Below, in pieces: positions 49,293-58,954 of a stretch of 64,000 nt of DNA. The DNA lies in the NCBI RefSeq assembly GCF_030994125.1, contig NZ_CP099917.1:3146001-3210000 (forward strand), written 5' to 3'. The translations under genes and the position numbers were made by a program. Each line of letters opens with the position of its first letter. Position 1 is the stretch's first letter. This DNA is from Pseudoalteromonas xiamenensis (lineage in GTDB: Bacteria > Pseudomonadota > Gammaproteobacteria > Enterobacterales > Alteromonadaceae). The notes below the pieces were generated by a model. It was not told the DNA's origin. It searched no databases and was given only the letters and a program-made list of their open reading frames with translations.

Positions 49293-50597
49293 ATGTCGGA
49301 TCTTCTTGCTATAGCAGCACTTATCATGCTGAGTGCGCTGTTCGCGATGTCAGAAATCGCCATCGCAGCGTCGCGCAAAATCAAACTCAAAGTTTTGAAA
49401 GATGAGGGTGTGCCCGGCGCACATGCTGTACTTGCATTACAGGAGAATCCCGGCGCGTTTTTTGCGATGGTTCAAATTGCACTTAACGCTATTGCCATTT
49501 TAGGCGGGATCTTAGGCGAACAGGCACTTACGGATAAAATAACCCTTTGGATTACTGAACATTATGATGGTCCTTGGGCAAAGGAAGTGGGCTTTGTCAT
49601 TTCGTTTTTCATTATTACCTCGACGTTTATTCTTTTTGCCGATTTGCTGCCAAAACGCATTGCGATGATAGTGCCAGAAGCGGTCGCACTGAAAGTTGTG
49701 CATCTGATGAATATGGTTACCTTTGCTTTTTCTCCGTTGGTTGCGTGCTTTAACGGTCTAACTAATTTTTTTATTCGTTTACTCGGATTACCTGCAGAAA
49801 GACAAGATTCGGTAACAGCAGAAGAGATTGTGGCTATGGTCGATGCTGGTGCTGAAAGTGGTTCTTTGCAGGCGCAAGAATATCAGTTGATTGGCAACGT
49901 ATTTGAGTTAGAAGGACGTACTCTGCCAACGATTATGACGACACGAGAAGTGATAGTTTATTTTGATATCAATGACGATTCGGAAACAATTACGACGAAA
50001 ATTATGGAAAATCCACATAACCACTTCCTCGTTTGTGATGGCGGTTTAGATAAGTTGGTGGGGTATGTTGAGTCCAAGCAAATTCTGAAACAGTTATTGT
50101 CTGGCAATAAAGTCCAGCTCAATCAAACCATATTAGAAAAAGAGCTTTTTTATTTACCAGACACGTTAACCCTGACCGAAGCGCTGAACGCCTTTAGAAA
50201 AGCAGCAATCCAGTTTGCTGTGGTGATTAACGAATATGCGCTGGTTGTCGGTATTGTTACCGTCAAAGACATCATGACTAGTTTTATGGGCGATTTAGCG
50301 CCCCACACATGGGAAGAACAGATCGTCGTACGTGATTCGAATAGCTGGCTGGTGGATGGGAGTACCCCAATAGTTGATTTATGTCGCACATTGGGCTGGG
50401 AAGATGCGCCGGATCCAGGTAACTACGAAACGGTTGCTGGTTTTCTAATCTTCCGTCTAAAACGTATTCCAAAGCGGACTGATTTCATTATTTGCAATGG
50501 TTTTAAGTTTGAAGCTATTGATATGGAAGGGATGCGAGTAGAACAGTTGCTGGTGACGCGCACCGATCTTGACGATCTTAATGGAAATATTCCTTAA
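49293..50597 (+). CDS. CNNM-domain/CBS/CorC_HlyC membrane protein (UPF0053)
   Basis: ATG at 49293, after AAGGTAG, gives about 434 residues. An N-terminal DUF21/CNNM membrane domain has three to four helices (starting LLAIAALIMLSALFAMSEIAIAASR). A CBS pair (about 200-320) and a C-terminal CorC_HlyC domain follow. This family is linked to Mg2+/Co2+ transport or efflux. The soluble relative CorC is encoded elsewhere in this window (18463-19341). Confidence 0.93.
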   Translation: MSDLLAIAALIMLSALFAMSEIAIAASRKIKLKVLKDEGVPGAHAVLALQENPGAFFAMVQIALNAIAILGGILGEQALTDKITLWITEHYDGPWAKEVGFVISFFIITSTFILFADLLPKRIAMIVPEAVALKVVHLMNMVTFAFSPLVACFNGLTNFFIRLLGLPAERQDSVTAEEIVAMVDAGAESGSLQAQEYQLIGNVFELEGRTLPTIMTTREVIVYFDINDDSETITTKIMENPHNHFLVCDGGLDKLVGYVESKQILKQLLSGNKVQLNQTILEKELFYLPDTLTLTEALNAFRKAAIQFAVVINEYALVVGIVTVKDIMTSFMGDLAPHTWEEQIVVRDSNSWLVDGSTPIVDLCRTLGWEDAPDPGNYETVAGFLIFRLKRIPKRTDFIICNGFKFEAIDMEGMRVEQLLVTRTDLDDLNGNIP

Positions 50598-50614
50598 CTT
50601 TACTATTGAAAAAA

Positions 50615-50630
50615 TATGATCTAGATCATA
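50615..50630 (+). promoter_or_regulatory. FNR/CRP-type palindrome upstream of the secreted/CBS pair
   Basis: TATGATCTAGATCATA is a perfect 16-base palindrome containing TGAT-N4-ATCA (50617-50628), very close to the FNR/EtrA consensus TTGAT-N4-ATCAA. It lies about 60 bases before the next start, a good distance for an activator site. Oxygen-responsive control of 50684-51595 is inference. Confidence 0.6.
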
Positions 50631-50683
50631 CTCTGAGTATAGAGCAACCAAAAAGCTCTATTTTGTCGAAGTTTGGAGTGTCA

Positions 50684-50971
50684 ATGCAGTTAGTGCGCTG
50701 GTTTGTTACAAGTTTTGTTGCGATTGTGCTATTAGGTTTAGCGCAAAGCGAAACTGTGCAAGCAGGCGTTGAGCAACCTCATTCTGAACTTCACTGTTTT
50801 TCTCCGAATCTTGATGATCAAAATGTTGATGACAATGGCGACATTATCGCGGTTAGTCACACACCTGTGGGTATGCTGTTTGTCGACACCCAAATTTCAA
50901 CGGCATCATATCATTTTGCATCACCAACACTTGCTTCATTCCAGGCCAGAGCTCCACCTTACTCTATTTAA
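50684..50971 (+). CDS. Small secreted protein, unknown function
   Basis: ATG at 50684 gives 95 residues with a clear signal peptide (MQLVRWFVTSFVAIVLLGLA, cleavage near SETVQA-G). The mature part is short and not recognised (ends ASFQARAPPYSI). An upstream in-frame start would add 26 residues and overlap the FNR-type palindrome, so it was not used. It precedes a CBS-domain gene by 39 bases, probably in the same transcript. Confidence 0.6.
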   Translation: MQLVRWFVTSFVAIVLLGLAQSETVQAGVEQPHSELHCFSPNLDDQNVDDNGDIIAVSHTPVGMLFVDTQISTASYHFASPTLASFQARAPPYSI

Positions 50972-51010
50972 TTAAAAAATTCTGATTAATTAAAATATGA
51001 TAGGTGAGTT

Positions 51011-51595
51011 ATGTCTGCATACAATGCATTTGCTATTCAAAGCGTGGCTGAAATGCCAGCAAATTTACACATTGAACCAACAACCGTTTCTCTAGATAAC
51101 CTTGCGATTGATGCCATGCACACGCTCAATGTCCAAGCGCCGCATATGTTAGATGTCGAAACGAGTATCGATGAAGCACTTCTAATTTTAAAAAGAACCC
51201 ATAATCGGACTAGCGTGGTCGTTGATAGTTACAACAACATGTTAGGTTTGATTTCAAAAGCTCGTTTGACAAGTAGCTATGTGTTAAAAGCCGTCGCGAA
51301 AACAGGATTGTCTCGCAAAGATTTGACGGTTGGCGATTTAATGATCTCAAAAGCAAACCTTAAATGTGTAACGGATACTTCAATAAAAAGCGCCCGTGTT
51401 GTCGACGTGCTGAAAATGCTCGAAAGTGAAGGGCACGAACATCTCCTTGTTGTTAACGCACAATCAAAAACTGTCATCGGGTATTTCGATTTAATCGACA
51501 TGGCAAAAATGGTGGGTCGTCCTCTTTCTCAATTTAAACGCGCGAAGTCGTTTACCGAAATCGTCGATTCGTTATGGCACCATAACGAAATTTAA
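51011..51595 (+). CDS. CBS-domain protein
   Basis: The 194-residue soluble protein has two CBS motifs (about residues 40-100 and 110-170: RTSVVVDSYNNMLGLISKARL and HEHLLVVNAQSKTVIGYFDLIDMAK). Such proteins bind adenine nucleotides and regulate partners. RBS AGGTGAG precedes the start. The probable terminator is at 51666. An FNR-like site upstream suggests anaerobic or redox expression. Confidence 0.85.
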   Translation: MSAYNAFAIQSVAEMPANLHIEPTTVSLDNLAIDAMHTLNVQAPHMLDVETSIDEALLILKRTHNRTSVVVDSYNNMLGLISKARLTSSYVLKAVAKTGLSRKDLTVGDLMISKANLKCVTDTSIKSARVVDVLKMLESEGHEHLLVVNAQSKTVIGYFDLIDMAKMVGRPLSQFKRAKSFTEIVDSLWHHNEI

Positions 51596-51665
51596 CCTGT
51601 TTCATTTCACCTGAGCATTTCTCTCCGATTCAAGTGAATGGATAATCAAAAAGTAATGAAATTTC

Positions 51666-51687
51666 AGGCGCTTAACAGCGCCTTTTT
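51666..51687 (+). terminator. Intrinsic terminator after the CBS gene
   Basis: GGCGCT-TAAC-AGCGCC is followed by five T. The remainder of 51596-51834 shows no further gene before speA. Confidence 0.88.
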
Positions 51688-51834
51688 CGTGCCAGTTTTG
51701 AATGTTTTGCTATGATTTATATTTATTGATACGATAAGAAAAACTTGTTGGACTGAGCTTGCGCTTTTCCGTCTAATGCGCGAACTTTAATCCGCGTACA
51801 CTCGCTTTTAACGACCATAAGATAAGGAACTTTA

Positions 51835-53748
51835 ATGACCAACACCTCCTCTTCTGAGCAAGCGTTAGCTTGTTACAACGTGCGTCACTGGAGCCAAGGC
51901 TATTTTGGCATCAATGAGCAGGGAGAGGTTACGGCTATGCCTAATTTAGCACATCCCGAGCATGCCGTGACTTTGGTGAATATCGCCGAGCAAATTAAAT
52001 CTCAAGGCTACAGCTTGCCTGCACTTGTGCGTTTTCCTCAAATTTTGGAACAACGTGTAAACAACATTTGTAATGCGTTTAATCAAGCAATTCAAACGTA
52101 TGAGTATCCAGAAGATTACCTATTGGTTTATCCGATTAAAGTAAACCAACAACGTGAAGTAATCGAAGGGATCATTGCAAGCCAATCAGCCGCTGAAAAG
52201 AAACAGCTCGGTCTGGAAGCAGGTAGTAAAGCGGAATTACTGACGGTATTGGCACTTGCAGAAAAAACGTCTGCGGTAATCGTTTGTAATGGTTATAAAG
52301 ATAAAGAATATATTCGCTTAGCGTTGCTAGGTGAAAAGCTTGGCCACAAAGTTTATATCGTACTTGAAAAACGCTCTGAACTTGATCTTGTTATGGCAGA
52401 AGCGAAGGATCTAAACGTAACACCGCGTTTAGGTATTCGTGTTCGTTTAGCGTCACAAGGTAAAGGCAAATGGCAAGCAAGCGGCGGTGAAAAGTCGAAG
52501 TTTGGTTTATCTGCGTCTCAAGTACTAAATGTAATCGAGAAACTTAAGACAGCGGACATGTTAGATTCACTGCAACTCGTGCACTTCCACTTAGGTTCGC
52601 AAATGGCGAATATTCGTGACGTACGTGTTGGTGTAGGTGAAGCTGCACGCTTTTACTGCGAATTGCGTCGCCTTGGTGCAAACCTTAAGTGTTTGGATGT
52701 AGGCGGTGGTTTAGCGGTTGATTATGATGGTACTCGTAGTCAATCTCACAACTCGATGAACTACAGCTTAGCTGAGTATGCGAATAACATCGTTTACACG
52801 GTAGGGGACACGTGTCAGCAGTACGACCAACCGATGCCACGCATCATTTCCGAGTCGGGTCGTGCACTTACGGCACACCACGCTGTTTTGGTAACGGACG
52901 TAATTGGTACTGAAAGCTATATTCCAGAGTCGGTAAATGCGCCGCAAGAAGAAGATCCTATTTTGTTATACAACATGTGGGAATCTTGGCTTGCACTTGC
53001 AAAACAAAGTGATGACCGTGCTTTGATTGAAATCTATCATGACACGCAAGGCGATTTATCTGAAGCGCATAACTTGTTTGCGATGGGGTTGTTGAGTCTT
53101 GAGCAACGTGCATGGGCTGAGCAAGTTAACCTACGTGTTTGTTATGAACTACAACAACGTATGGATAACAAAAACCGTTTCCATCGTCCTATTATTGATG
53201 AATTAAGTGCGAAATTAGCAGATAAGTTTTTTGTGAACTTCTCGCTTTTCCAATCGTTACCGGATGCATGGGGGATTGAGCAAGTATTCCCAGTGTTGCC
53301 ACTAAGTGGCTTAACAGAAGCACCACAACGTCGCGCGGTATTACTCGATATTACGTGTGACTCGGATGGTACTGTTGAGCACTATGTTGATGGCCAAGGT
53401 ATTGAAATGACACTGCCTGTGCCTGAATTCAATGCGGACAAACCATATTTGATGGGCTTCTTCCTTGTTGGTGCTTACCAAGAAATCCTAGGTGACATGC
53501 ACAATTTGTTTGGTGATACTCACAGTGTTGAAGCGCGCATTGAAGACAATGGCGACTTAACATTAGGTGATGTACACGAAGGTGACAGCGTAGCAGATAT
53601 GATGCGCTATGTTCATCTTGACGTTGAAGAGTTTAAACAGCGCTATGCAGAACTTGTGAAGAGCAAGCTGCCTGAGCACGAGCAAGCTCAATCACTAGCA
53701 GAGCTAGAGATGGGTATTGAAGGCTACACTTATTTGGAAGACGTATAA
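51835..53748 (+). CDS. speA: Biosynthetic arginine decarboxylase
   Basis: The 637-residue fold-III PLP enzyme has the PLP-lysine motif (YPIKVNQQ, near residue 102), [20 protein letters not shown] and a C-terminal helical domain. It converts arginine to agmatine and is followed after three bases by agmatinase, so the two genes form a putrescine pathway. RBS AAGGAAC lies before the ATG. Confidence 0.97.
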   Translation: MTNTSSSEQALACYNVRHWSQGYFGINEQGEVTAMPNLAHPEHAVTLVNIAEQIKSQGYSLPALVRFPQILEQRVNNICNAFNQAIQTYEYPEDYLLVYPIKVNQQREVIEGIIASQSAAEKKQLGLEAGSKAELLTVLALAEKTSAVIVCNGYKDKEYIRLALLGEKLGHKVYIVLEKRSELDLVMAEAKDLNVTPRLGIRVRLASQGKGKWQASGGEKSKFGLSASQVLNVIEKLKTADMLDSLQLVHFHLGSQMANIRDVRVGVGEAARFYCELRRLGANLKCLDVGGGLAVDYDGTRSQSHNSMNYSLAEYANNIVYTVGDTCQQYDQPMPRIISESGRALTAHHAVLVTDVIGTESYIPESVNAPQEEDPILLYNMWESWLALAKQSDDRALIEIYHDTQGDLSEAHNLFAMGLLSLEQRAWAEQVNLRVCYELQQRMDNKNRFHRPIIDELSAKLADKFFVNFSLFQSLPDAWGIEQVFPVLPLSGLTEAPQRRAVLLDITCDSDGTVEHYVDGQGIEMTLPVPEFNADKPYLMGFFLVGAYQEILGDMHNLFGDTHSVEARIEDNGDLTLGDVHEGDSVADMMRYVHLDVEEFKQRYAELVKSKLPEHEQAQSLAELEMGIEGYTYLEDV

Positions 53749-53751
53749 TCC

Positions 53752-54678
53752 ATGACGCCACTTTTTGATCATCCAGATCATTCATTGTATTCCAACGGTA
53801 TGACGTTCTTACGTCAACCTATGGTTCGTGATATTAACAATATCCAAAGCGATGTTGTTGTGCTTGGTTTACCGTTCGACATGGCGACCTCTGGTCGTCC
53901 TGGCGCGCGCCTAGGCCCTGATGCAATTCGTCGCGCGTCGACAAACCTTGCATGGGAAGACAAAAAGTTTCCTTGGAAATTTAGTCTATTTGACCGTATT
54001 ACGGTTAATGATGCAGGTGATTTTACTTACCCATGTGGTGATGCGGCTTATTTCACTGCGAAGCTAGAAGAAGCAGCGGATAAGCTTTTAGCACAAGGCA
54101 CAACATTATTAAGCCTTGGTGGCGACCATTTTGTTACGTTGCCTTTACTACGTGCTCACCATAAGCACCACGGTAAAATGGCGCTTGTGCATTTTGATGC
54201 GCATACGGATACATACAGCAATGGTTCAAGTTACGACCATGGTACGATGTTCTATCATGCACCAAAAGAAGGCATCATCAGTCTTGAGCATTCAATCCAG
54301 ATCGGTATTCGTACAGAGTACAACGAAGAAGATCATGGTTTTGAAGTGATCAATGGTATGGAAGGGAATGACCTAACGGGTAGCCAAATCGCAGAACGCA
54401 TTAAGGCTCGAGTTGGTGATTTGCCAGTTTATCTTACCTTTGACATTGATTGTTTAGATCCTGCGTTTGCGCCAGGTACAGGGACACCTGTGTGTGGTGG
54501 TTTAACAAGCGACAAGATTCTTAAAGTGCTTCGTGCACTTGAAGGAATTAACATCGTAGGAATGGACGTAGTAGAAGTATCCCCAGCCTACGACCAAAGC
54601 GAGTTAACAAGTCTTGCTGCAGCGACGATTGGCCACGAACTACTGCATCTATGGGCAGTAAAACACAAGCCAGAATAA
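53752..54678 (+). CDS. speB: Agmatinase
   Basis: The 308-residue ureohydrolase has manganese-ligand motifs [18 protein letters not shown] and [16 protein letters not shown]. It converts agmatine to putrescine and urea. It is coupled to speA by a three-base gap and terminated by a strong hairpin. Confidence 0.97.
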   Translation: MTPLFDHPDHSLYSNGMTFLRQPMVRDINNIQSDVVVLGLPFDMATSGRPGARLGPDAIRRASTNLAWEDKKFPWKFSLFDRITVNDAGDFTYPCGDAAYFTAKLEEAADKLLAQGTTLLSLGGDHFVTLPLLRAHHKHHGKMALVHFDAHTDTYSNGSSYDHGTMFYHAPKEGIISLEHSIQIGIRTEYNEEDHGFEVINGMEGNDLTGSQIAERIKARVGDLPVYLTFDIDCLDPAFAPGTGTPVCGGLTSDKILKVLRALEGINIVGMDVVEVSPAYDQSELTSLAAATIGHELLHLWAVKHKPE

Positions 54679-54681
54679 ATG

Positions 54682-54708
54682 AAAAGCCGAGCTAAGCTCG
54701 GCTTTTTT
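54682..54708. terminator. Terminator between speB and a converging membrane-protein gene
   Basis: AAAAGCCGAGC-TAA-GCTCGGCTTTTTT ends the speAB transcript. The A run on its left side makes it usable in the other direction too. Confidence 0.93.
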
Positions 54709-54710
54709 AC

Positions 54711-55007
54711 CTATGAAGGGAAAGAGATACCGTATTGTCTGCGATACCAAAGGAAGCAGGGGAGTTCAATTGCCGCATATACAACTAATGTAAACCAAAA
54801 CCAGTTTACCTCAGTAATAATGAGAGAAAACGTTTTACTTGACCCATAGTAAACACTCCCGACCACCGAAAACACCACGATAGATGCGAGCAAATCTTGC
54901 AGTGAAATTTTATTAAAATTCGAACCTGCAAAGCGTGGGTTGACCACACCGTAGCAAAACACCAAAACAATCAGTGTCAGTAAGATAATCGCTATTTCGG
55001 GCGACAT
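54711..55007 (-). CDS. Small membrane protein, unknown function
   Basis: The 98-residue protein has three predicted transmembrane helices (about residues 3-20, 42-60, 68-88). No family is recognised. AGGAAAAACC before its ATG (55007) is a reasonable ribosome-binding site. It could be a DUF of limited spread. Confidence 0.6.
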   Translation of the reverse strand: MSPEIAIILLTLIVLVFCYGVVNPRFAGSNFNKISLQDLLASIVVFSVVGSVYYGSSKTFSLIITEVNWFWFTLVVYAAIELPCFLWYRRQYGISFPS

Positions 55008-55101
55008 GGTTTTTCCTATATACGGAATTGTTGCTAAAGACGAAGACTATGTTACGGCATAGATGGTTTAATTCAACTGACTTTCATGAAACGGTAATCA
55101 C

Positions 55102-55866
55102 CTAAGACCAGTGACTTTCCAGTACAAAATCTGCATTGGGATTATTCCTAGTGATTGTACAGCACACAATCCCACCGTCTTTATGATTTGAACTGAACGC
55201 CAATGTGCCCTCAGCAGTCCAGATTGAATTATGCCCGTGGGCTTGCCAGCCGCCGGTCTTTGAGATGTGATTACACAACAACGTTGGCATTTTGTTACGC
55301 TCCGCAATGGCAGAAAGTAATTCAGAGTCAACTGAAAAGCCCTTTTCTGAAATGAGCGCGCTGACAAGATACAGATCAGCTCCCTGTGCTTTCGCTCGTG
55401 CCGAATGTTCCGAGGCACAGAAATCCGCGCAAACAGCCACGGCCATTTTGAACCCATTCAGTGTGAATGCGTAGTCATGGTCACCGGATGAGCAATACTG
55501 TTCTTCACCATCATGAAGGTATTGCTTAGAATAGAACTCTCGGTGTCCATCGGAGAAGCAGACTATCGCGCCAATCGTCGGTTTGCGACTGTCATCTTGC
55601 CAAAGAGGTGCACCTACAAGCACATTAATCTTATTGCTAGTCGCCGTTTCCGATAGCGAATTAAGGTGCGGTGAATCTAATGCAAGTGCTAATGACTCTG
55701 CTAAGTCGAGTTCATACCCGGTCAATGAGAGTTCAGGAAACACAAGGAGATCACAGCCTCGTTGCGCAGCGGTTTCAATTAGATTGAGGTGATTCGATAG
55801 GTTTTCAGAAATATCCCCTCTAGCAACAGGGAGTTGTGCAAGTCCAATCGTAACGGTTTGTTTCAT
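55102..55866 (-). CDS. Carbon-nitrogen hydrolase (nitrilase superfamily)
   Basis: The 254-residue protein has the Glu-Lys-Cys catalytic set: VFPELSLTGYE, SKQYLHDGEE and VCADFCASEHS. Substrate is not evident; members include amidases and omega-amidases. It lies 65 bases upstream, in transcription order, of the small membrane-protein gene, with the M48 and DUF898 genes before it. Confidence 0.9.
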   Translation of the reverse strand: MKQTVTIGLAQLPVARGDISENLSNHLNLIETAAQRGCDLLVFPELSLTGYELDLAESLALALDSPHLNSLSETATSNKINVLVGAPLWQDDSRKPTIGAIVCFSDGHREFYSKQYLHDGEEQYCSSGDHDYAFTLNGFKMAVAVCADFCASEHSARAKAQGADLYLVSALISEKGFSVDSELLSAIAERNKMPTLLCNHISKTGGWQAHGHNSIWTAEGTLAFSSNHKDGGIVCCTITRNNPNADFVLESHWS

Positions 55867-55931
55867 TCTTTCTCCTTAAATATGAATTTGCCCAAGACTC
55901 TACGATTGAACTCCTCAAATGACAAGCGACC

Positions 55932-56969
55932 TCAGCGCCGAGATGCAGCTATTCGCTCCAAGGTATCCGGATGAGACGATAGGTAAGAATCCAAAACTGA
56001 ATGTTCCAGAGAACTGTGTTCATCTTTCTTACTTGCAACAATCGCTTCAAGCGCATCACCCAGAGCACTTTTCGGCATATTTAAGCGCGCGAGATTTTCA
56101 AGAGCAAAGGCATCGGCTTCCCATTCCATTTGCTGTGAAAACTGTTGCTGTGCAACGGTGATGCCCGTACCCACAAGTACTTCGGCAAGACTTTCTAAAT
56201 CACCAAACAAGGTTGCGGCGGCGATTGTGGTGAGTGCCGACTGTGATGCCATACGAGCACTATGCAACTGCTCAACATGGCCAATCTCATGAAGTAATAC
56301 GGCAACGAGTGCAGTTTTATTCTCTTTAAGCCTTCTCACAAGCTTATCCGTCACCACAACATCGCCGTTCGGCAACGCTAATGCATTTGCACCCAGTAAT
56401 TCAGAATCATAAAAATACAACGCATAAGAGCGATTGATGTCTAAAGTATGATGCTGATTCTGAAGACGGTTTACTGTGGATGTCCATAGGGCGGTTATGT
56501 CATCTTTCTCGTCCACGCTCAATGTTGATTCATCAAGTACGGTACGCTTTAACATGGCGTGAGATTGTATGCCCATTTGCTCAATAATGGGGTCAGGCAT
56601 ATGCTTGGCAGTATATAGCGCTACTAAGGGTAAAAGATAAGTAATGATCAGCCACAAAAGCAGAGGCACACCAACCAGCGATGCAATAATCCAACGCTTG
56701 TTTTGTTCGAGCCGTTCGAGCGCGTTTTGTGCTGTTTGTGTAGGCCAGCGAAATGCGTGGTCCTCTGGCTCAAATTTATCGCCGCCCGGAAGCACAACGT
56801 TTGCAGGAACCCCCGGTAGCGGATCATCAAATGCGACGAGCTCAAGTGGGTAATGTTCTGTCTCAACTTCATCAACGTTAAGAATAAGCGTCTTACCTTG
56901 GAGAATTGCAACAGCGCGTCGCGGTTGCCCGCCACGCACTGAATATAGTCGTCCAAATATCGGAGCCAT
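55932..56969 (-). CDS. M48-family zinc metallopeptidase
   Basis: The 345-residue protein has an N-terminal soluble part (about 1-90), one transmembrane region (about 94-118), and the catalytic HEIGH in VAVLLHEIGHVEQLHS with the third ligand Glu in WEADAFAL. M48 proteases (HtpX-like) act on membrane or misfolded proteins. The gene follows a DUF898 gene by five bases; DUF898-M48 pairs are common, suggesting joint function. Confidence 0.92.
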   Translation of the reverse strand: MAPIFGRLYSVRGGQPRRAVAILQGKTLILNVDEVETEHYPLELVAFDDPLPGVPANVVLPGGDKFEPEDHAFRWPTQTAQNALERLEQNKRWIIASLVGVPLLLWLIITYLLPLVALYTAKHMPDPIIEQMGIQSHAMLKRTVLDESTLSVDEKDDITALWTSTVNRLQNQHHTLDINRSYALYFYDSELLGANALALPNGDVVVTDKLVRRLKENKTALVAVLLHEIGHVEQLHSARMASQSALTTIAAATLFGDLESLAEVLVGTGITVAQQQFSQQMEWEADAFALENLARLNMPKSALGDALEAIVASKKDEHSSLEHSVLDSYLSSHPDTLERIAASRR

Positions 56970-56974
56970 AAAAA

Positions 56975-58018
56975 TTAACCGATCGATAAGTCGACATCTA
57001 AGAAATTAGATGCTTCTTCGCCAAAGGCACTTTGCTCTTCAACCATGGTGTTTACAACGTGGTCGATATCGCTTGTAAAGGTGACGCCGGTTGCTTGTGC
57101 CAGGAATTCGGCTTTACGCACTTTCGCCCATGGAAATGCTAAACCAAAGGAAAAAACAATAGCCAAGGCGTTTACAACGAGTAGCTTAGCGTACGCAAAC
57201 TCGTCAACGTTTGAATGTAATTCCGCGACCTGACCAATATTGGCATGATTGAAAATGTGGTTACGAATTCGTCCTTGGTAAAGCGCAGCGATAAAGGAGA
57301 TAAATACTAAATTTAGCGCAACAAAGCCTATTGGTATTAGTACGGCCGTAGACGCTAAAGCTAAAGACATTAAAAAGCCTAACAACGCCAAAACCAACAC
57401 CATGCCTAGACCCGCAATGACACAAATTAACACGGTTTTATAGTATTCCTTTGTAGACAGCTCAACCTGAGCAGCTTGATTCCCATAACGAATGTTATTG
57501 TGGATATACATGTCGATACGTTTTATTACGTAAGGAAGCATTAAGTGGAGCGTGAATACGCTTAGGAATGGGAAAAGAATGAAGTTAATGAACGCCTCGC
57601 CATAAGTCCCTTTAAATGAAAAGCGGACATTGCGATAACTCGTCATTCTGAGATTAAAACGTAAACTTTGATTCACCAACCAAGGTGTTGCAATCATGAT
57701 AACGAGCGCGATTAGCGCAGACACAAGTGGCAAATAGACACTACACGCCATGTAAATTGCAAAAAGCACAAACGCAATAGCGCGACCTTTCAAGATTTGA
57801 ATCGGTTTACCGTGATACTCAAAGCGATGATTGGCGAGTGAGGTGTTGCCATAGAAGTAACGACGGTTACGCACGGTTGCCCAGGCGGAATAAACGCCGA
57901 GAGTGACTATCGTTAGAAAGATATTCACAATCCAAATATTGAAATAGGTCTTTGAATTGCCCGTGAACTTCGCACCAACAAGCGTTGATTCTGGTTGAGA
58001 GTGAGTAGTTGAATCCAT
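56975..58018 (-). CDS. DUF898/YjgN-family membrane protein
   Basis: The 347-residue protein has multiple transmembrane segments and the DUF898 patterns FTGNSKTYFNIWIVNIFLT and GVYSAWATVRNRRYFYGNT. Function is not established. It is first of a minus-strand unit with the M48 protease. Confidence 0.92.
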   Translation of the reverse strand: MDSTTHSQPESTLVGAKFTGNSKTYFNIWIVNIFLTIVTLGVYSAWATVRNRRYFYGNTSLANHRFEYHGKPIQILKGRAIAFVLFAIYMACSVYLPLVSALIALVIMIATPWLVNQSLRFNLRMTSYRNVRFSFKGTYGEAFINFILFPFLSVFTLHLMLPYVIKRIDMYIHNNIRYGNQAAQVELSTKEYYKTVLICVIAGLGMVLVLALLGFLMSLALASTAVLIPIGFVALNLVFISFIAALYQGRIRNHIFNHANIGQVAELHSNVDEFAYAKLLVVNALAIVFSFGLAFPWAKVRKAEFLAQATGVTFTSDIDHVVNTMVEEQSAFGEEASNFLDVDLSIG

Positions 58019-58172
58019 TTTATAAAATTTCCTATGTTACAGGTGTATAAATTTACCGAATTGGGGACAAATTTGCAATAATTGCATCGGTAAAAAGTGT
58101 TGCTTTTCAGGTTGTGTTTCGCATATTAAGTGGTTGACGTTATACTTGTGCGGTTAAACGGAGAAGTAATTA

Positions 58173-58904
58173 ATGGCATCGAAAAATCAATTGAAACTGA
58201 TTCGCGCTCTTGGGCAAAAAAAGTATCGTAAACAATACGGACAATATCTCGTACAGGGAGAAAAAAACGTCTTAGAACTGCTTGTTGCGGGAATCAAATT
58301 GGATGCGTTGTTTGCGACACCGCAATTTATCGAACAAAATCAAAGCGCACTCAAACACCTCGACGTCATCGAAACGGAAGAAGAGGTGCTTTCTAAAGTG
58401 AGCACTTTAGTTAGCAACAACGCTGCAATAGCTATCGTGCCTATTCCAAAAGAAACAAAAATTGACTTATCTGGTTGGGTTTTAGCGCTTGATGGCGTAT
58501 CAGATCCGGGGAATTTGGGCACCATTATCCGCGTTGCTGATTGGTACGGTTTTAAGCAAATCGTGCTAAATGAAACGTGTGCGGATCAATTTAATCCAAA
58601 GACCATCAGCGCAACGATGGGAAGTTTTGTGCGCGTCAATTCGCATCGTACCGACTTACATGGACTACTAAGCCACTATACGGGGCCTGTTTATGGTGCG
58701 TTTTTGAACGGAGAAAATGTTCACAGAACGCCGTTCACCGATAAAGGGGTACTAGTGATGGGGAGTGAATCTCACGGGATCAGCCCTGAAATTGAAGCAC
58801 TTGTTACGCATAAAATCACCATTCCCGCTTTTGGTGGAGCGGAATCATTGAATGTCGCTATGGCGACGGGGATCATTGTAGACAATATCAAACGACACAG
58901 TTAA
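58173..58904 (+). CDS. TrmH-family (SpoU) RNA 2'-O-methyltransferase
   Basis: The 243-residue SPOUT protein has an N-terminal substrate-binding domain (KYRKQYGQYLVQGEKNVLEL) and SpoU motifs LDGVSDPGNLGTIIR, NPKTISATMGSF and PAFGGAESLNVAMATGI. The RNA target cannot be set from sequence; the family includes RlmB, TrmH and TsnR types. AGAAG before the ATG. Confidence 0.92.
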   Translation: MASKNQLKLIRALGQKKYRKQYGQYLVQGEKNVLELLVAGIKLDALFATPQFIEQNQSALKHLDVIETEEEVLSKVSTLVSNNAAIAIVPIPKETKIDLSGWVLALDGVSDPGNLGTIIRVADWYGFKQIVLNETCADQFNPKTISATMGSFVRVNSHRTDLHGLLSHYTGPVYGAFLNGENVHRTPFTDKGVLVMGSESHGISPEIEALVTHKITIPAFGGAESLNVAMATGIIVDNIKRHS

Positions 58905-58954
58905 GGTAAGAGCCTCCATTATAACAATAATCGCAACCTAGATTACGATAGCTG

